DNA from: Caballeronia sordidicola
GTDB lineage: Bacteria; Pseudomonadota; Gammaproteobacteria; Burkholderiales; Burkholderiaceae
Direction of reading: 5' to 3'
Length of the DNA: 64,000 nucleotides
Assembly (NCBI RefSeq): GCF_002220365.1
Contig: NZ_MTHB01000076.1
Location: 1-64,000 of the forward strand
Shown here: one piece after another, positions 27,635 to 35,149 of the stretch
Numbering within the stretch: position 1 is the first letter of the stretch
Layout: the number at the start of each line of letters is the position of its first letter
Position numbers and translations under genes: made by a program
The notes under the pieces: generated by a model
The model's database searches: none
The model's input: the letters and a program-made list of their open reading frames with translations, nothing else
Told to the model about the DNA's origin: nothing

Positions 27635-28407
27635 GCACGATTCCATTGCAGGACGACCCGTATGTAAGGGTCGATTTCGCGCTGGACGACGGCATCTGTC
27701 GGCGGGCCGCCATTGGCCTCGTGGTGCTCGCTACCGATCATACGATCGAACACGAGTGGCGCCGACTGCTAACGCAGGACGGCGTGGCGTTCTACGAAAG
27801 CCGCGTGCTCAACTCGCCCGACATCACGCCCGAACGGCTGGCGGAAATGGAGGAGCGCATCGCGCCGGCGGTCGCACTGATACGTCCTGGGGAGCGGATC
27901 GATGTCGTGGCGTTTGGCTGCACGTCGGCATCGATGGTGATCGGCGAGGACCACGTATTTGCGTGCATCCACGAAGCGCGTCCGGGCGTCGCGTGCACCA
28001 CGCCGATTACCGCTGCGCTTGCCGCGTTAAGCGCACTAGGTGTTCAGCGTGCCGGGCTGTTGACGCCCTATGTGCGCTCGATCAACGACTATATGCGCGA
28101 CTACATCGAGGCACGCGGCGTCGGTATTACGCGCATGGTGTCGTTCGAACATGCGAACGACAATGAAGTGGCGCGCATAGACGCGGCCTCCTTGCTAGCC
28201 GCCGTCGAGCGCCTTGCACAGTATCCTGACGTGGACGCTGTTTTTGTGTCGTGCACGAGCTTGCGCATCGCCGAGCTGATTCCAGAGCTTGAAGAGAGGA
28301 TCGGCAAGCCGGTGATATCCAGCAACTTCGCGATGGCCTGGCACGCGTTGCGGCTAGCAGGCGTGGAAGACCGCGAGCCTCATCGCGGGAAGTTGTTTGC
28401 GCTTTGA
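27631..28407 (+). CDS. Maleate isomerase / Asp-Glu racemase family protein
   Basis: A 258-residue protein with the two-cysteine architecture of the Asp/Glu racemase superfamily: FGCTSASMVIG near residue 92 and VSCTSLRIAEL near 206. GCTSA with a Gly-rich follow-up is closer to maleate cis-trans isomerase and arylmalonate decarboxylase than to glutamate racemase. Coupled to the dehydrogenase by a four-base overlap. A racemase would feed a D-amino acid to the dehydrogenase; an isomerase would handle a dicarboxylate product. Family firm, reaction not. Confidence 0.8.
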   Translation: MSTIPLQDDPYVRVDFALDDGICRRAAIGLVVLATDHTIEHEWRRLLTQDGVAFYESRVLNSPDITPERLAEMEERIAPAVALIRPGERIDVVAFGCTSASMVIGEDHVFACIHEARPGVACTTPITAALAALSALGVQRAGLLTPYVRSINDYMRDYIEARGVGITRMVSFEHANDNEVARIDAASLLAAVERLAQYPDVDAVFVSCTSLRIAELIPELEERIGKPVISSNFAMAWHALRLAGVEDREPHRGKLFAL

Positions 28408-28842
28408 TCGTCGTTCCGAATTACAGTGCATCAGGGTGCCGGATGGATGTTCAGCGGTGCGTCGTCGCGGTGTGCTGTCGCGGTGTGCCGTCGCGGTGTG
28501 CCGTCGAATACGCATGACGGATAAAGAGCAATCCTGATGGCAGGTTGGGAAGCGGCCGAAGCCGAAGGACGGCAGGCGGAACAGGATGCCTGGGTCTGGA
28601 TGCTATCGAGGGTGTCGTCAACCACATCCAGGCGTGGGCCTGATTTGACGGTAGGCGCGCGTGGTGCTTCTCGTAGCGCTTCTCTTCGTGCTTCTTCCAT
28701 CGATCAATGTCTGCTCTGCAATCGGGCAGGTCGACGCGTTGCGTCCGCCTGCAGCACGGCTGCTGTGCGCCGCATCGTGGCAGCCGCGATCGTCGGCGGG
28801 AGGGCTGGAGCGTTGTGGATCGCGCGGCAAAGCGCCTTTGAG
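28408..28842. other. Intergenic stretch without a convincing gene
   Basis: Several overlapping open frames exist on both strands, but all are Arg/Ser/Pro-rich with no protein-like pattern. The only structure seen is the 13-bp tandem array at 28466-28504. Confidence 0.5.
28466..28504. repeat. 13-bp tandem array (3 copies)
   Basis: Three units of CGCGGTGTGCCGT (the first with one T/C change), preceded by a degenerate copy. Intergenic, 59 bases after the racemase-family gene. Confidence 0.9.
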
Positions 28843-29251
28843 TTACTCGCGTCGTCGGGGTGGCGCCAGGCGCCAAGTCAGTAGCGCCATCAGAGCAAAC
28901 ACCAGATATGCGAGAGTGAAAACCCAGGTCGACACATCGTAATAGAGCAGACGGCTCACCCAACGCTGGATGAAACCTTGCGCCTCAACCGAGCCGACCG
29001 ACCCCCGACCGACCCCCGACCGACCCAATACGCAGCCAATCTTCCAGCACAGTCAGGGGGCAAGCCAACCCCAACAGCGACAGGGTCGACACTAAACCGA
29101 TCGCAAACAGGTGAGCCAGTCGGAATAGCCAACTGTGTACCCATTCCCAACCGAGGCCAGAGCCAACCCAGATCGCCGCGAGTCCGCCAACGATGAAGAG
29201 AGCGATCAGCGCGTGCACCACGAGCACCGCATCGGCTAGCCAGATCATCAT
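28843..29251 (-). pseudogene. DUF2784 membrane protein gene, out of frame at an 11-bp triplicate repeat
   Basis: The gene opens at 29251/29248 after GAGGAC and reads MIWLADAVLVVHALIALFIVGGLAAIW, then LLGLACPLTVLEDWLRI, the DUF2784 pattern with two to three membrane helices. At 28994-29026 an exact 11-bp repeat occurs three times; the frame then hits a stop near 28985. The rest of the domain (GFIQRWVSRLLYYDVSTWVF and a last helix) continues in the +1 frame down to 28843. With one or four repeat copies the two halves join exactly. Either a pseudogene or a reversible off-state. Confidence 0.8.
28994..29026. repeat. 11-bp tandem repeat (3 perfect copies) inside the DUF2784 coding region
   Basis: Three exact copies of CCGACCGACCC (plus-strand reading). 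Eleven is not a multiple of three, so gaining or losing copies shifts the reading frame of the DUF2784 gene: one or four copies keep it open; two or three break it. Confidence 0.95.
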
Positions 29252-29378
29252 GTCCTCACACCGCCGCGGCGAACTGTCGACTGGTTTAAGTGCGATGGCG
29301 ATTCGCGCCGCACTTTGGCTAAAGTTTTTCGATTTCTTGTCGTCATACAGGGCGCTACCTATTAGACCGGAGACCGCA

Positions 29379-29618
29379 ATGAAGTCGGTAAGCGCAGAAA
29401 TCGACATGGTGGAAAAGACGCTAAAAGAACTCGTTCGACGTCCACGCTTGATTCGCAGCACCTATTGGTCCACTCATATAGAGAGTTTTTTAGCGCGTCC
29501 GGGACTTCGGGTTCAGGATAGAGCGCGGCTAACCGCTCTGCGCGATTTGATCGGCGCCGTAGCACCGACCGGTGACCTCTCGCAAGATTTTCGAATCGAC
29601 GCTTTGACCGCGACCTGA
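29379..29618 (+). CDS. Small hypothetical protein
   Basis: 79 residues, starting MKSVSAEIDMVEKTLKELV, mostly helical and without a membrane segment or signal. GGAG lies six bases before the ATG. It is divergent from the DUF2784 gene. The TGA stop is inside the first unit of a 14-bp tandem repeat. No family recognised. Confidence 0.5.
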   Translation: MKSVSAEIDMVEKTLKELVRRPRLIRSTYWSTHIESFLARPGLRVQDRARLTALRDLIGAVAPTGDLSQDFRIDALTAT

Positions 29619-29643
29619 TATCCGCGACCTGATAACCGCGACC
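29608..29643 (+). repeat. 14-bp tandem repeat (2.6 copies) over a stop codon
   Basis: CCGCGACCTGATAT, then CCGCGACCTGATAA, then a partial CCGCGACC. The first unit holds the stop codon of the small gene at 29379. Confidence 0.9.
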
Positions 29644-29727
29644 GGTGCTGTCTGCCGACTGTCCCGCGCGCCTATGACCCAATTGCTTCATACACATTCC
29701 GTCAGAGTGGAGGAGTGCACGCAGCAA

Positions 29728-29763
29728 AGAAAAAAGGACTTAGCCCGTGAGAGCTAAGTCCTT
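29728..29763 (-). terminator. Intrinsic terminator of tRNA-Pro
   Basis: On the reverse strand, stem AAGGACTTAGC / GCTAAGTCCTT with an 8-nt loop, followed by TTTTTT; 20 bases after the tRNA. Confidence 0.9.
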
Positions 29764-29782
29764 GATTTTCCTACTGCTGTCT

Positions 29783-29859
29783 TGGTCGGGGCGACAAGAT
29801 TTGAACTTGCGACCCCCTGCACCCCATGCAGGTACGCTACCAGGCTGCGCTACGCCCCG
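29783..29859 (-). tRNA. tRNA-Pro (anticodon GGG)
   Basis: A 77-nt cloverleaf with encoded CCA: acceptor CGGGGCG/CGCCCCG, D arm GCGC...GCGT, anticodon stem CCTGC/GCAGG with loop ATGGGGT (anticodon GGG at 29825-29823), T loop TTCAAAT. A TATACT -10 box lies at 29876-29871, but its -35 is weak. No integrase or duplicated 3' end is nearby. Confidence 0.95.
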
Positions 29860-30030
29860 AAAGAAGGAAAAGTATATCAGAGACTCTTAAATTTTATAAC
29901 CTGCAGACTCATCTTCGAAGCAAAAGCCCGTCAGTTTCACTCTTCCATCGAGCAAATGGCGTTCATTCCGCCACTGTGCCGTATGCCGGAATGCAGCGCC
30001 GCGATTCGGCTCAGCATGCCCTGCCCGCAC

Positions 30031-30408
30031 TCAATACCGCAGTTCCGACTGTGTGTACTCGGACGTCTGGATGGTCACTGATGGCTCGACCGAACTGCGA
30101 CTTCTTGAGCGAAATCTCAAAGCGATCACAGCCGCAACAGCGCAAGGAATTGCATAAGCCACTGCGCGTTCGCCACAAGCGGACAACGATGATAGATCGA
30201 TGTATCGCTCACGATCGGACGTGGTGGCCGAGGCAAAAACGAACGTCAGCGTGAAATCCAGCAGCATCGCCAGGCAGCAGAAGCCAATGAAAATGAGCGC
30301 GCCGTTCAACATTGACGTACGGCGCGCGGTGTTCAGCGTGTTGCAGACAAACACAAACGCCCCCAACAGCACGGAATTGAGGATCAACGCAAACCAGGGG
30401 AAATTCAT
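30031..30408 (-). CDS. Small membrane protein, unknown function
   Basis: 125 residues with three hydrophobic segments (about 4-22, 34-56 and 80-93) and a Ser/Arg-rich C-terminal tail. The ATG at 30408 directly follows an in-frame GTG; ribosome site weak. Between tRNA-Pro and a LysR gene, no obvious partner. Confidence 0.55.
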   Translation of the reverse strand: MNFPWFALILNSVLLGAFVFVCNTLNTARRTSMLNGALIFIGFCCLAMLLDFTLTFVFASATTSDRERYIDLSSLSACGERAVAYAIPCAVAAVIALRFRSRSRSSVEPSVTIQTSEYTQSELRY

Positions 30409-30528
30409 CACACGCCCGCTCGGTAGTCTTGGTAGTGGAAAAAAAAGCCATCGGTCGTCGGTTCCAGAGAATCGAACGAGCCAAGTGGCGCGATCTTCAC
30501 ACGAGCGGTAACTTGATTTGAATACGAT

Positions 30529-31497
30529 TTATCCTAGTTTTCCAGGCACGGGCGAGGATCCGCGCGAGCGAGCAGGCGCGATCGGACGGGGCATGGAGCC
30601 ATCGACGGAATCATCGGCGGCGAGTGCTGCCGAGATGAAATCGATGAAGGTACGCACCTTGGTCGTCATGTATTTGCGGCTTGTGTAGACGGCGTACACG
30701 CGCGGTGCGAACGTCGTGTACTCGGGGAAAAGGCGCGTCAGTGCGCCCGAGGCCAGTTCTTGCGCCACGATCCATTCGGGGAAGTAGGCGAGGCCAATTC
30801 CAGCGCGCACAAGTTGCAGCATCATGGAGCTGTCGTTGGTCTTGAGCACGGCGCTGTTTTTCACCGCGAACACGCCATCCGGCCCGGAGAACTCGACCGT
30901 CTCCACACTGGTATAAGTCGGCAGCACGATCTCATGACGTTCGCCCAGCTCGCTGGGGTGCTGCGGATAACCCCGCCGCTTTAGATAGTCCGGCGAACCC
31001 ACGAGCACGAACGGCACTTTGCAAAGCGGTCGCACGATCATCGTAGGCGACGGTTCGGAGGTTGCCCGCAACGCCATGTCATAACCCTCTTCCACCAGAT
31101 CGACGAAGCGGTTTTCCAGCCGCAGATCGATCAGTACGTCCGGATAACGCGCCCGATACGCAACCAGGATATCGGCGAACTTAGCGGTCGCGAACCAGCC
31201 CGGCGCCGTGATCTTCAGCACGCCTCGCGGCTGATCGGTTTGCGACCCGACCGCGGCTTCTGCGGCTTGCAAAATATCCAGCGCTTCCCGGCACTGCTCG
31301 TAATAAACACTCCCGGCTTCCGTCAGGCTCAGATGACGCGTGGTCCTGTTCAGCAAGCGAACACCCAGTTGCCGCTCGAGATTGGCGACGTGCTTGCTGG
31401 TCATTGCCGTGGAAATATCCAGCCGCTCGGCAGCTTTGACAAAGCTGCCGGCTTCGACAACATCGCGGAATACTCGCAAACTGGTTAATGCATCCAT
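30529..31497 (-). CDS. LysR family transcriptional regulator
   Basis: A 322-residue LysR protein. The winged helix is at 1-60 (LRVFRDVVEAGSFVKAAERLDISTAMTSKHVANLERQLGVRLLNRTTRHLSLTEAG); the effector domain follows from about 90. Closest in style to the broad CrgA/DsdC-like group often next to oxidoreductases or efflux genes. It is not divergent from any obvious target: the next gene upstream is another LysR on the same strand, 47 bases away. Confidence 0.88.
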   Translation of the reverse strand: MDALTSLRVFRDVVEAGSFVKAAERLDISTAMTSKHVANLERQLGVRLLNRTTRHLSLTEAGSVYYEQCREALDILQAAEAAVGSQTDQPRGVLKITAPGWFATAKFADILVAYRARYPDVLIDLRLENRFVDLVEEGYDMALRATSEPSPTMIVRPLCKVPFVLVGSPDYLKRRGYPQHPSELGERHEIVLPTYTSVETVEFSGPDGVFAVKNSAVLKTNDSSMMLQLVRAGIGLAYFPEWIVAQELASGALTRLFPEYTTFAPRVYAVYTSRKYMTTKVRTFIDFISAALAADDSVDGSMPRPIAPARSRGSSPVPGKLG

Positions 31498-31544
31498 GAC
31501 ACGGCATCCATGACACTTTCCTGGCAGGAAACAAAGCGCTTAGT

Positions 31545-32531
31545 TTAGCGGCGTTTGCCGTCGCGCCGAGGTTGTTCGGGAAGCTTGGGCCACTCGTCGA
31601 GTTCATCGTTGAAAAGCGACGCGACCACGCCGCGCAGCCACATGGTGCGCGGATCGTTGTGAAACTTGCGATGCCAATGCTGCTTCAGATCGAAGTTCGG
31701 CAAGGGCAGCGGAGGTTCGGCCAGCGTGATGGACGCATGTTCAGCCACGTACGCATAGCCGATGGCGTGCGGTACCGTCGCAATCAGGTCGGTGCGCGAC
31801 AGAATGAACGGCAAGGACATGAAGTGCGGCGTCTCGAGCACGGCGCGGCGGCGGATACGTTTCTTGTCAAGGAAGTTTTCCAGCACTTCCTGGCTGCGTC
31901 CCTCGGCCCGCACGACCGCGTGGCCGCATTCCACATATTGCGCGAGCGTCAGCGGGCCGCGCGAGTAAGGGTGATCTCGCCGCATCAGGCAGATGAAGCG
32001 ATGCGAAAAGAGGCGCTGCTGGAAGAAATTGTTGCCGGCGAGATCGGGAAAATAGCCGATGGCCAGATCGATGTCACCGCTTTCCAGGGCACGCTCGACC
32101 TGATCGTGTTTCAGCGAGACAGAGCGCAGATTTGCCCGTGGCGCGACGCTCGCGAGGGTCTGCAACAGGCGTGGCAAGAACACGATTTCACCGACATCTG
32201 AAAGCGCGATGGCGAAGGTATCGGTGGTCACCGCCGGGTCGAAGTGCTGGGTGTCGAGCAACCCGCGCTCGATCCGGTTCAGCGCCTCACGAGCCACGGG
32301 CACAAGCGCAAGGGCACGCGGCGTCGGCTCCATGCCGCGCGATGTCCGCACGAACAAAGGATCGTTGAAATACTCGCGCAATCGGCCAAGCGCCGTGCTG
32401 ACACGCGGCTGGCTCACGCCAAGCCGTTCGGCGGCGCGGCTCACGTTGCGCGTCTCCTCGATCGCGACCAGATACGGGATCAGGTTCAGATCGAGGTCGT
32501 GTAGCGCGAGGTCTCCCGGTTTCATCGCCAT
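31545..32531 (-). CDS. LysR family transcriptional regulator (NodD/LinR-like branch)
   Basis: A 328-residue LysR protein whose start LHDLDLNLIPYLVAIEETRNVSRAAERLGVSQPRVSTALGRLREYFNDPLFVRTSRGMEPTPRA is the NodD/NahR/LinR-type helix-turn-helix. Such proteins often respond to aromatic ligands, which would fit the pca genes next door, but this one lies behind the IclR-type regulator and its target is unclear. 32 bases separate it from pcaR. Confidence 0.88.
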   Translation of the reverse strand: MAMKPGDLALHDLDLNLIPYLVAIEETRNVSRAAERLGVSQPRVSTALGRLREYFNDPLFVRTSRGMEPTPRALALVPVAREALNRIERGLLDTQHFDPAVTTDTFAIALSDVGEIVFLPRLLQTLASVAPRANLRSVSLKHDQVERALESGDIDLAIGYFPDLAGNNFFQQRLFSHRFICLMRRDHPYSRGPLTLAQYVECGHAVVRAEGRSQEVLENFLDKKRIRRRAVLETPHFMSLPFILSRTDLIATVPHAIGYAYVAEHASITLAEPPLPLPNFDLKQHWHRKFHNDPRTMWLRGVVASLFNDELDEWPKLPEQPRRDGKRR

Positions 32532-32563
32532 GGTTTCATCGACATAGTTCGCTCGGCCTCCGC

Positions 32564-33379
32564 CTAGCCTCGTCTCGCGACCATCTCAGAGACACGCTGG
32601 GCCGCTTCCAGCAGCGGGTCGAGAAATGCCTTCACCATCTGCTTCGCGTTCTTGCGCTGCGCGTTGCCGCTGATATTCAGCGCCGCGATCACGCGTCCCT
32701 GACGGTCGCGGATGGGTGCGGACATCGAAATCAGGCCTTCTTCCAGTTCCTGGTCGACGATCGACCAGCCTTGCTTGCGCACCACGGCCAGCGCGGCTTT
32801 CAGCGCGGTTTTATCGGTAAGCGTGCGCGGCGTGCGGGCTTCCAGCGGACTGGCGTCCAGCACGGCGTCGAGTTTGTCTTCGTCGAGTGAGGCGAGCAGC
32901 ACGCGCCCGAGCGATGTGCAAAACGCGGGCAAGCGGCTGCCGATAGACAGGTTGATCGTGATGATCTTATGCGTGGGCACGCGCAGCACATATACGATTT
33001 CCGTGCCGTTCAACACCGCGGCCGAACAGCTCTCGTGCACTTGGCCCACCAGTTCCTCCATTACTGGCTCGGCTAAATTCCAGAATGGCATTGATGTCAG
33101 GTAGGCAAAACCAAGGTCGAGGATTTTCGCGGTCAGCGTGAAATGGCGGCCGTCGGCGTCGACGTAACCGAGCGCCTGAAGGGTGAGCAGAATGCGGCGC
33201 GCGCCGGCGCGGGTCAGCCCCGACGCGGCGGCGACCTCCGACAAGGTTTGCGCCGGACGCGTAGCATCGAACGAGCGAATCACCGATAAACCCCGCGCGA
33301 ACGATTGCACATAAGCATCGCCGGGCCGCGAGGGTGTCTCCGGATCAGGGTGATCGGCTTCGGCAGGGGACGTGGTCAT
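32564..33379 (-). CDS. pcaR: IclR family regulator of the pca operon (PcaR-like)
   Basis: A 271-residue IclR protein: winged helix at about 27-90 (VQSFARGLSVIRSFDATRPAQTLSEVAAASGLTRAGARRILLTLQALGYV) and an effector domain with the conserved CTSLGRVLLASL, GWSIVDQELEEGLISMSAPIRDRQGRVIAALNISG. Length and pattern match PcaR/PobR/PcaU. It is divergent from pcaI, and GTTCG-N5-CGAAC boxes of the type PcaR binds lie in between, so it probably controls pcaIJFBDC in response to beta-ketoadipate. Confidence 0.88.
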   Translation of the reverse strand: MTTSPAEADHPDPETPSRPGDAYVQSFARGLSVIRSFDATRPAQTLSEVAAASGLTRAGARRILLTLQALGYVDADGRHFTLTAKILDLGFAYLTSMPFWNLAEPVMEELVGQVHESCSAAVLNGTEIVYVLRVPTHKIITINLSIGSRLPAFCTSLGRVLLASLDEDKLDAVLDASPLEARTPRTLTDKTALKAALAVVRKQGWSIVDQELEEGLISMSAPIRDRQGRVIAALNISGNAQRKNAKQMVKAFLDPLLEAAQRVSEMVARRG

Positions 33380-33440
33380 CGCTGTTTTGGTCCTGTGAGT
33401 CGAGCAAATCGCGGGCAGATCGGTACAAACCCGAGGTTCA

Positions 33441-33470
33441 TTGACAGCGCAACGAATGCGGGAATACCAT
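33441..33470 (+). promoter_or_regulatory. Putative pcaI promoter
   Basis: Consensus TTGACA (33441-33446), 18-bp spacer, TACCAT (33465-33470). The two PcaR-type boxes begin seven bases further on. Confidence 0.5.
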
Positions 33471-33476
33471 ACGTTT

Positions 33477-33510
33477 GTTCGCTAAACGAATCGATGTTCG
33501 CACAGCGAAC
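33477..33510. promoter_or_regulatory. Tandem PcaR-type operator boxes
   Basis: GTTCG-CTAAA-CGAAT (33477-33491) and GTTCG-CACAG-CGAAC (33496-33510), 19 bases apart centre to centre. The known Pseudomonas PcaR box has the same GTTCG-N5-CG core. The second copy is a perfect inverted repeat. Confidence 0.7.
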
Positions 33511-33615
33511 TTAAAAATGCAAGCGACGCCGGTCAAAATCAAGTCATCCGGCGCGCTTAGATTCAGTTGCAATGCGGCTTCGATGCATTCGGCACTCGTG
33601 AAAGGAAGAGACGGC

Positions 33616-34320
33616 ATGATCAACAAGATTTTCGACTCGCTGAGTTCGGCGGTGAAGGATGTTCAGGACGGCGCGACCGTGATGATCGGCGGTTTCGGCA
33701 CGGCGGGGATGCCGTCAGAACTGATCGATGCGCTGATCGAGCAGGGCGCGCGCGAACTGACGATCGTGAACAACAACGCGGGCAACGGCGAGACTGGCCT
33801 CGCGGCGCTGTTGAAAGCGAAACGCGTGCGCAAGATCATCTGTTCGTTTCCGCGGCAGAGCGATTCGCAAGTGTTCGACGGCTTGTATCGCGCGGGCGAA
33901 CTCGAACTCGAACTCGTGCCGCAAGGCAACCTTGCTGAGCGCATTCGCGCGGCGGGTGCGGGTATCGGCGGATTTTTTACGCCCACGGCATACGGCACGA
34001 AGCTGGCGGAAGGCAAGGAGACGCGTTTTATCGATGGCCGGCATTACGTGCTCGAAGCCCCACTGCACGCCGATTTCGCGTTGATCAAGGCGTTCAAGGG
34101 CGATCGGTGGGGCAACCTGGTGTATCGCAAGACGGCCCGCAACTTCGGCCCAATCATGGCGATGGCAGCGAAGACAGCCATCGTGCAGGTCTCGCAAGTT
34201 GTGCCGCTCGGCGGCCTGGACCCGGAAGACATCGTGACGCCGGGCATCTTCGTTCAGCGCGTGATCGAGGTGCCGCAAGCGGTGCACGCGGCAGAGCTGG
34301 CAGCGGCGAAAGCGGCTTGA
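33616..34320 (+). CDS. pcaI: 3-oxoadipate CoA-transferase, alpha subunit
   Basis: A 234-residue class I CoA-transferase A subunit: GGFGTAGMPSELIDALIEQGARELTIVNNNAGNGETG near the start, TPTAYGTKLAEGKETRFIDGRHYVLEAPL in the middle. It activates beta-ketoadipate with CoA from succinyl-CoA. The start at 33616 has AGGAAGAG ahead. Same length as scoA at 2.6 kb but clearly different in sequence; placement with pcaF-B-D-C fixes the role. 135 bases with a 13-bp tandem repeat separate it from pcaJ. Confidence 0.93.
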   Translation: MINKIFDSLSSAVKDVQDGATVMIGGFGTAGMPSELIDALIEQGARELTIVNNNAGNGETGLAALLKAKRVRKIICSFPRQSDSQVFDGLYRAGELELELVPQGNLAERIRAAGAGIGGFFTPTAYGTKLAEGKETRFIDGRHYVLEAPLHADFALIKAFKGDRWGNLVYRKTARNFGPIMAMAAKTAIVQVSQVVPLGGLDPEDIVTPGIFVQRVIEVPQAVHAAELAAAKAA

Positions 34321-34363
34321 ATGGGGCCGCTTTTGTGCAAGCAGCGCATGCGGCGATTTCGAG

Positions 34364-34412
34364 GGCTAGGTTCCAAGGCTAGGTTCCAAGGCTAGCTTCC
34401 AAGGCTAGCTTC
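34364..34412 (+). repeat. 13-bp tandem repeat (3.8 copies) between pcaI and pcaJ
   Basis: Units of GGCTAGGTTCCAA; copies 3 and 4 read GGCTAGCTTCCAA. Within an operon, 44 bases after the pcaI stop and before the pcaJ ribosome site, so copy number could alter pcaI-pcaJ spacing but no reading frame. Confidence 0.93.
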
Positions 34413-34455
34413 TTGCCCAGCCGCTACAACGAATGCATCAAGCAAGGACATCGAC

Positions 34456-35124
34456 ATGAAAAAACTGACTCGTGACGAAATGGCGCAACGCGTCGCCCGT
34501 GACATTCAGGAAGGCGCGTACGTGAACCTGGGCATCGGTGTGCCGACGCTCGTCGCCAACCATCTCGCGGCGGATCGCGAAATCTTCCTGCATAGCGAAA
34601 ACGGTCTGCTCGGCATGGGCCCGGCGCCGGAGAAGGGCGCGGAAGATGACGAACTGATCAACGCCGGCAAACAACACGTGACGCTGCTCACCGGCGGCGC
34701 GTATTTCCACCACGCCGATTCGTTCGCGATGATGCGCGGCGGCCACCTCGACATCTGCGTGCTGGGCGCGTTCCAGGTGTCGGCCAAGGGCGATCTCGCG
34801 AACTGGCATACCGGCGCGCCGGATGCCATTCCTGCTGTCGGCGGCGCGATGGATCTGGCGATCGGCGCGAAGAAGGTCTACGTGATGATGGAACTGCTGA
34901 CGAAGCAAGGCGAGAGCAAGCTGGTGCCCGAATGTTCCTATCCGGTGACGGGTGTGAATTGCGTGAATCGCGTGTACACGGATCACGGTGTGTTCGATGT
35001 GACGCCGAATGGGTTCGTGGTGCGGGAAATTATCGAAGGCCTGTCGTTCGACGAATTGCAGAAACTGGCGCAGGTGCCGCTGACGTTTGAACTGCTCGAA
35101 GCGGCTACCGCGCTCGACGCGTAA
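34456..35124 (+). CDS. pcaJ: 3-oxoadipate CoA-transferase, beta subunit
   Basis: A 222-residue class I CoA-transferase B subunit with YVNLGIGVPTLVANHL and the catalytic glutamate in HSENGLLGMGP (about residue 48). It forms the 3-oxoadipate:succinyl-CoA transferase with PcaI. pcaF follows after 25 bases. Confidence 0.93.
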   Translation: MKKLTRDEMAQRVARDIQEGAYVNLGIGVPTLVANHLAADREIFLHSENGLLGMGPAPEKGAEDDELINAGKQHVTLLTGGAYFHHADSFAMMRGGHLDICVLGAFQVSAKGDLANWHTGAPDAIPAVGGAMDLAIGAKKVYVMMELLTKQGESKLVPECSYPVTGVNCVNRVYTDHGVFDVTPNGFVVREIIEGLSFDELQKLAQVPLTFELLEAATALDA

Positions 35125-35149
35125 TCAAGGAGTAGACAAGGAGATGGGC

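Noticed and set aside
29783-29859. tRNA-Pro as the attachment site of a genomic island covering 16.4-29.7 kb
   Set aside because: No integrase, no duplicated tRNA 3' end at the far side, and the tRNA points opposite to the ihfA-merR genes. The region is accessory in content, but an island with this boundary is not supported.
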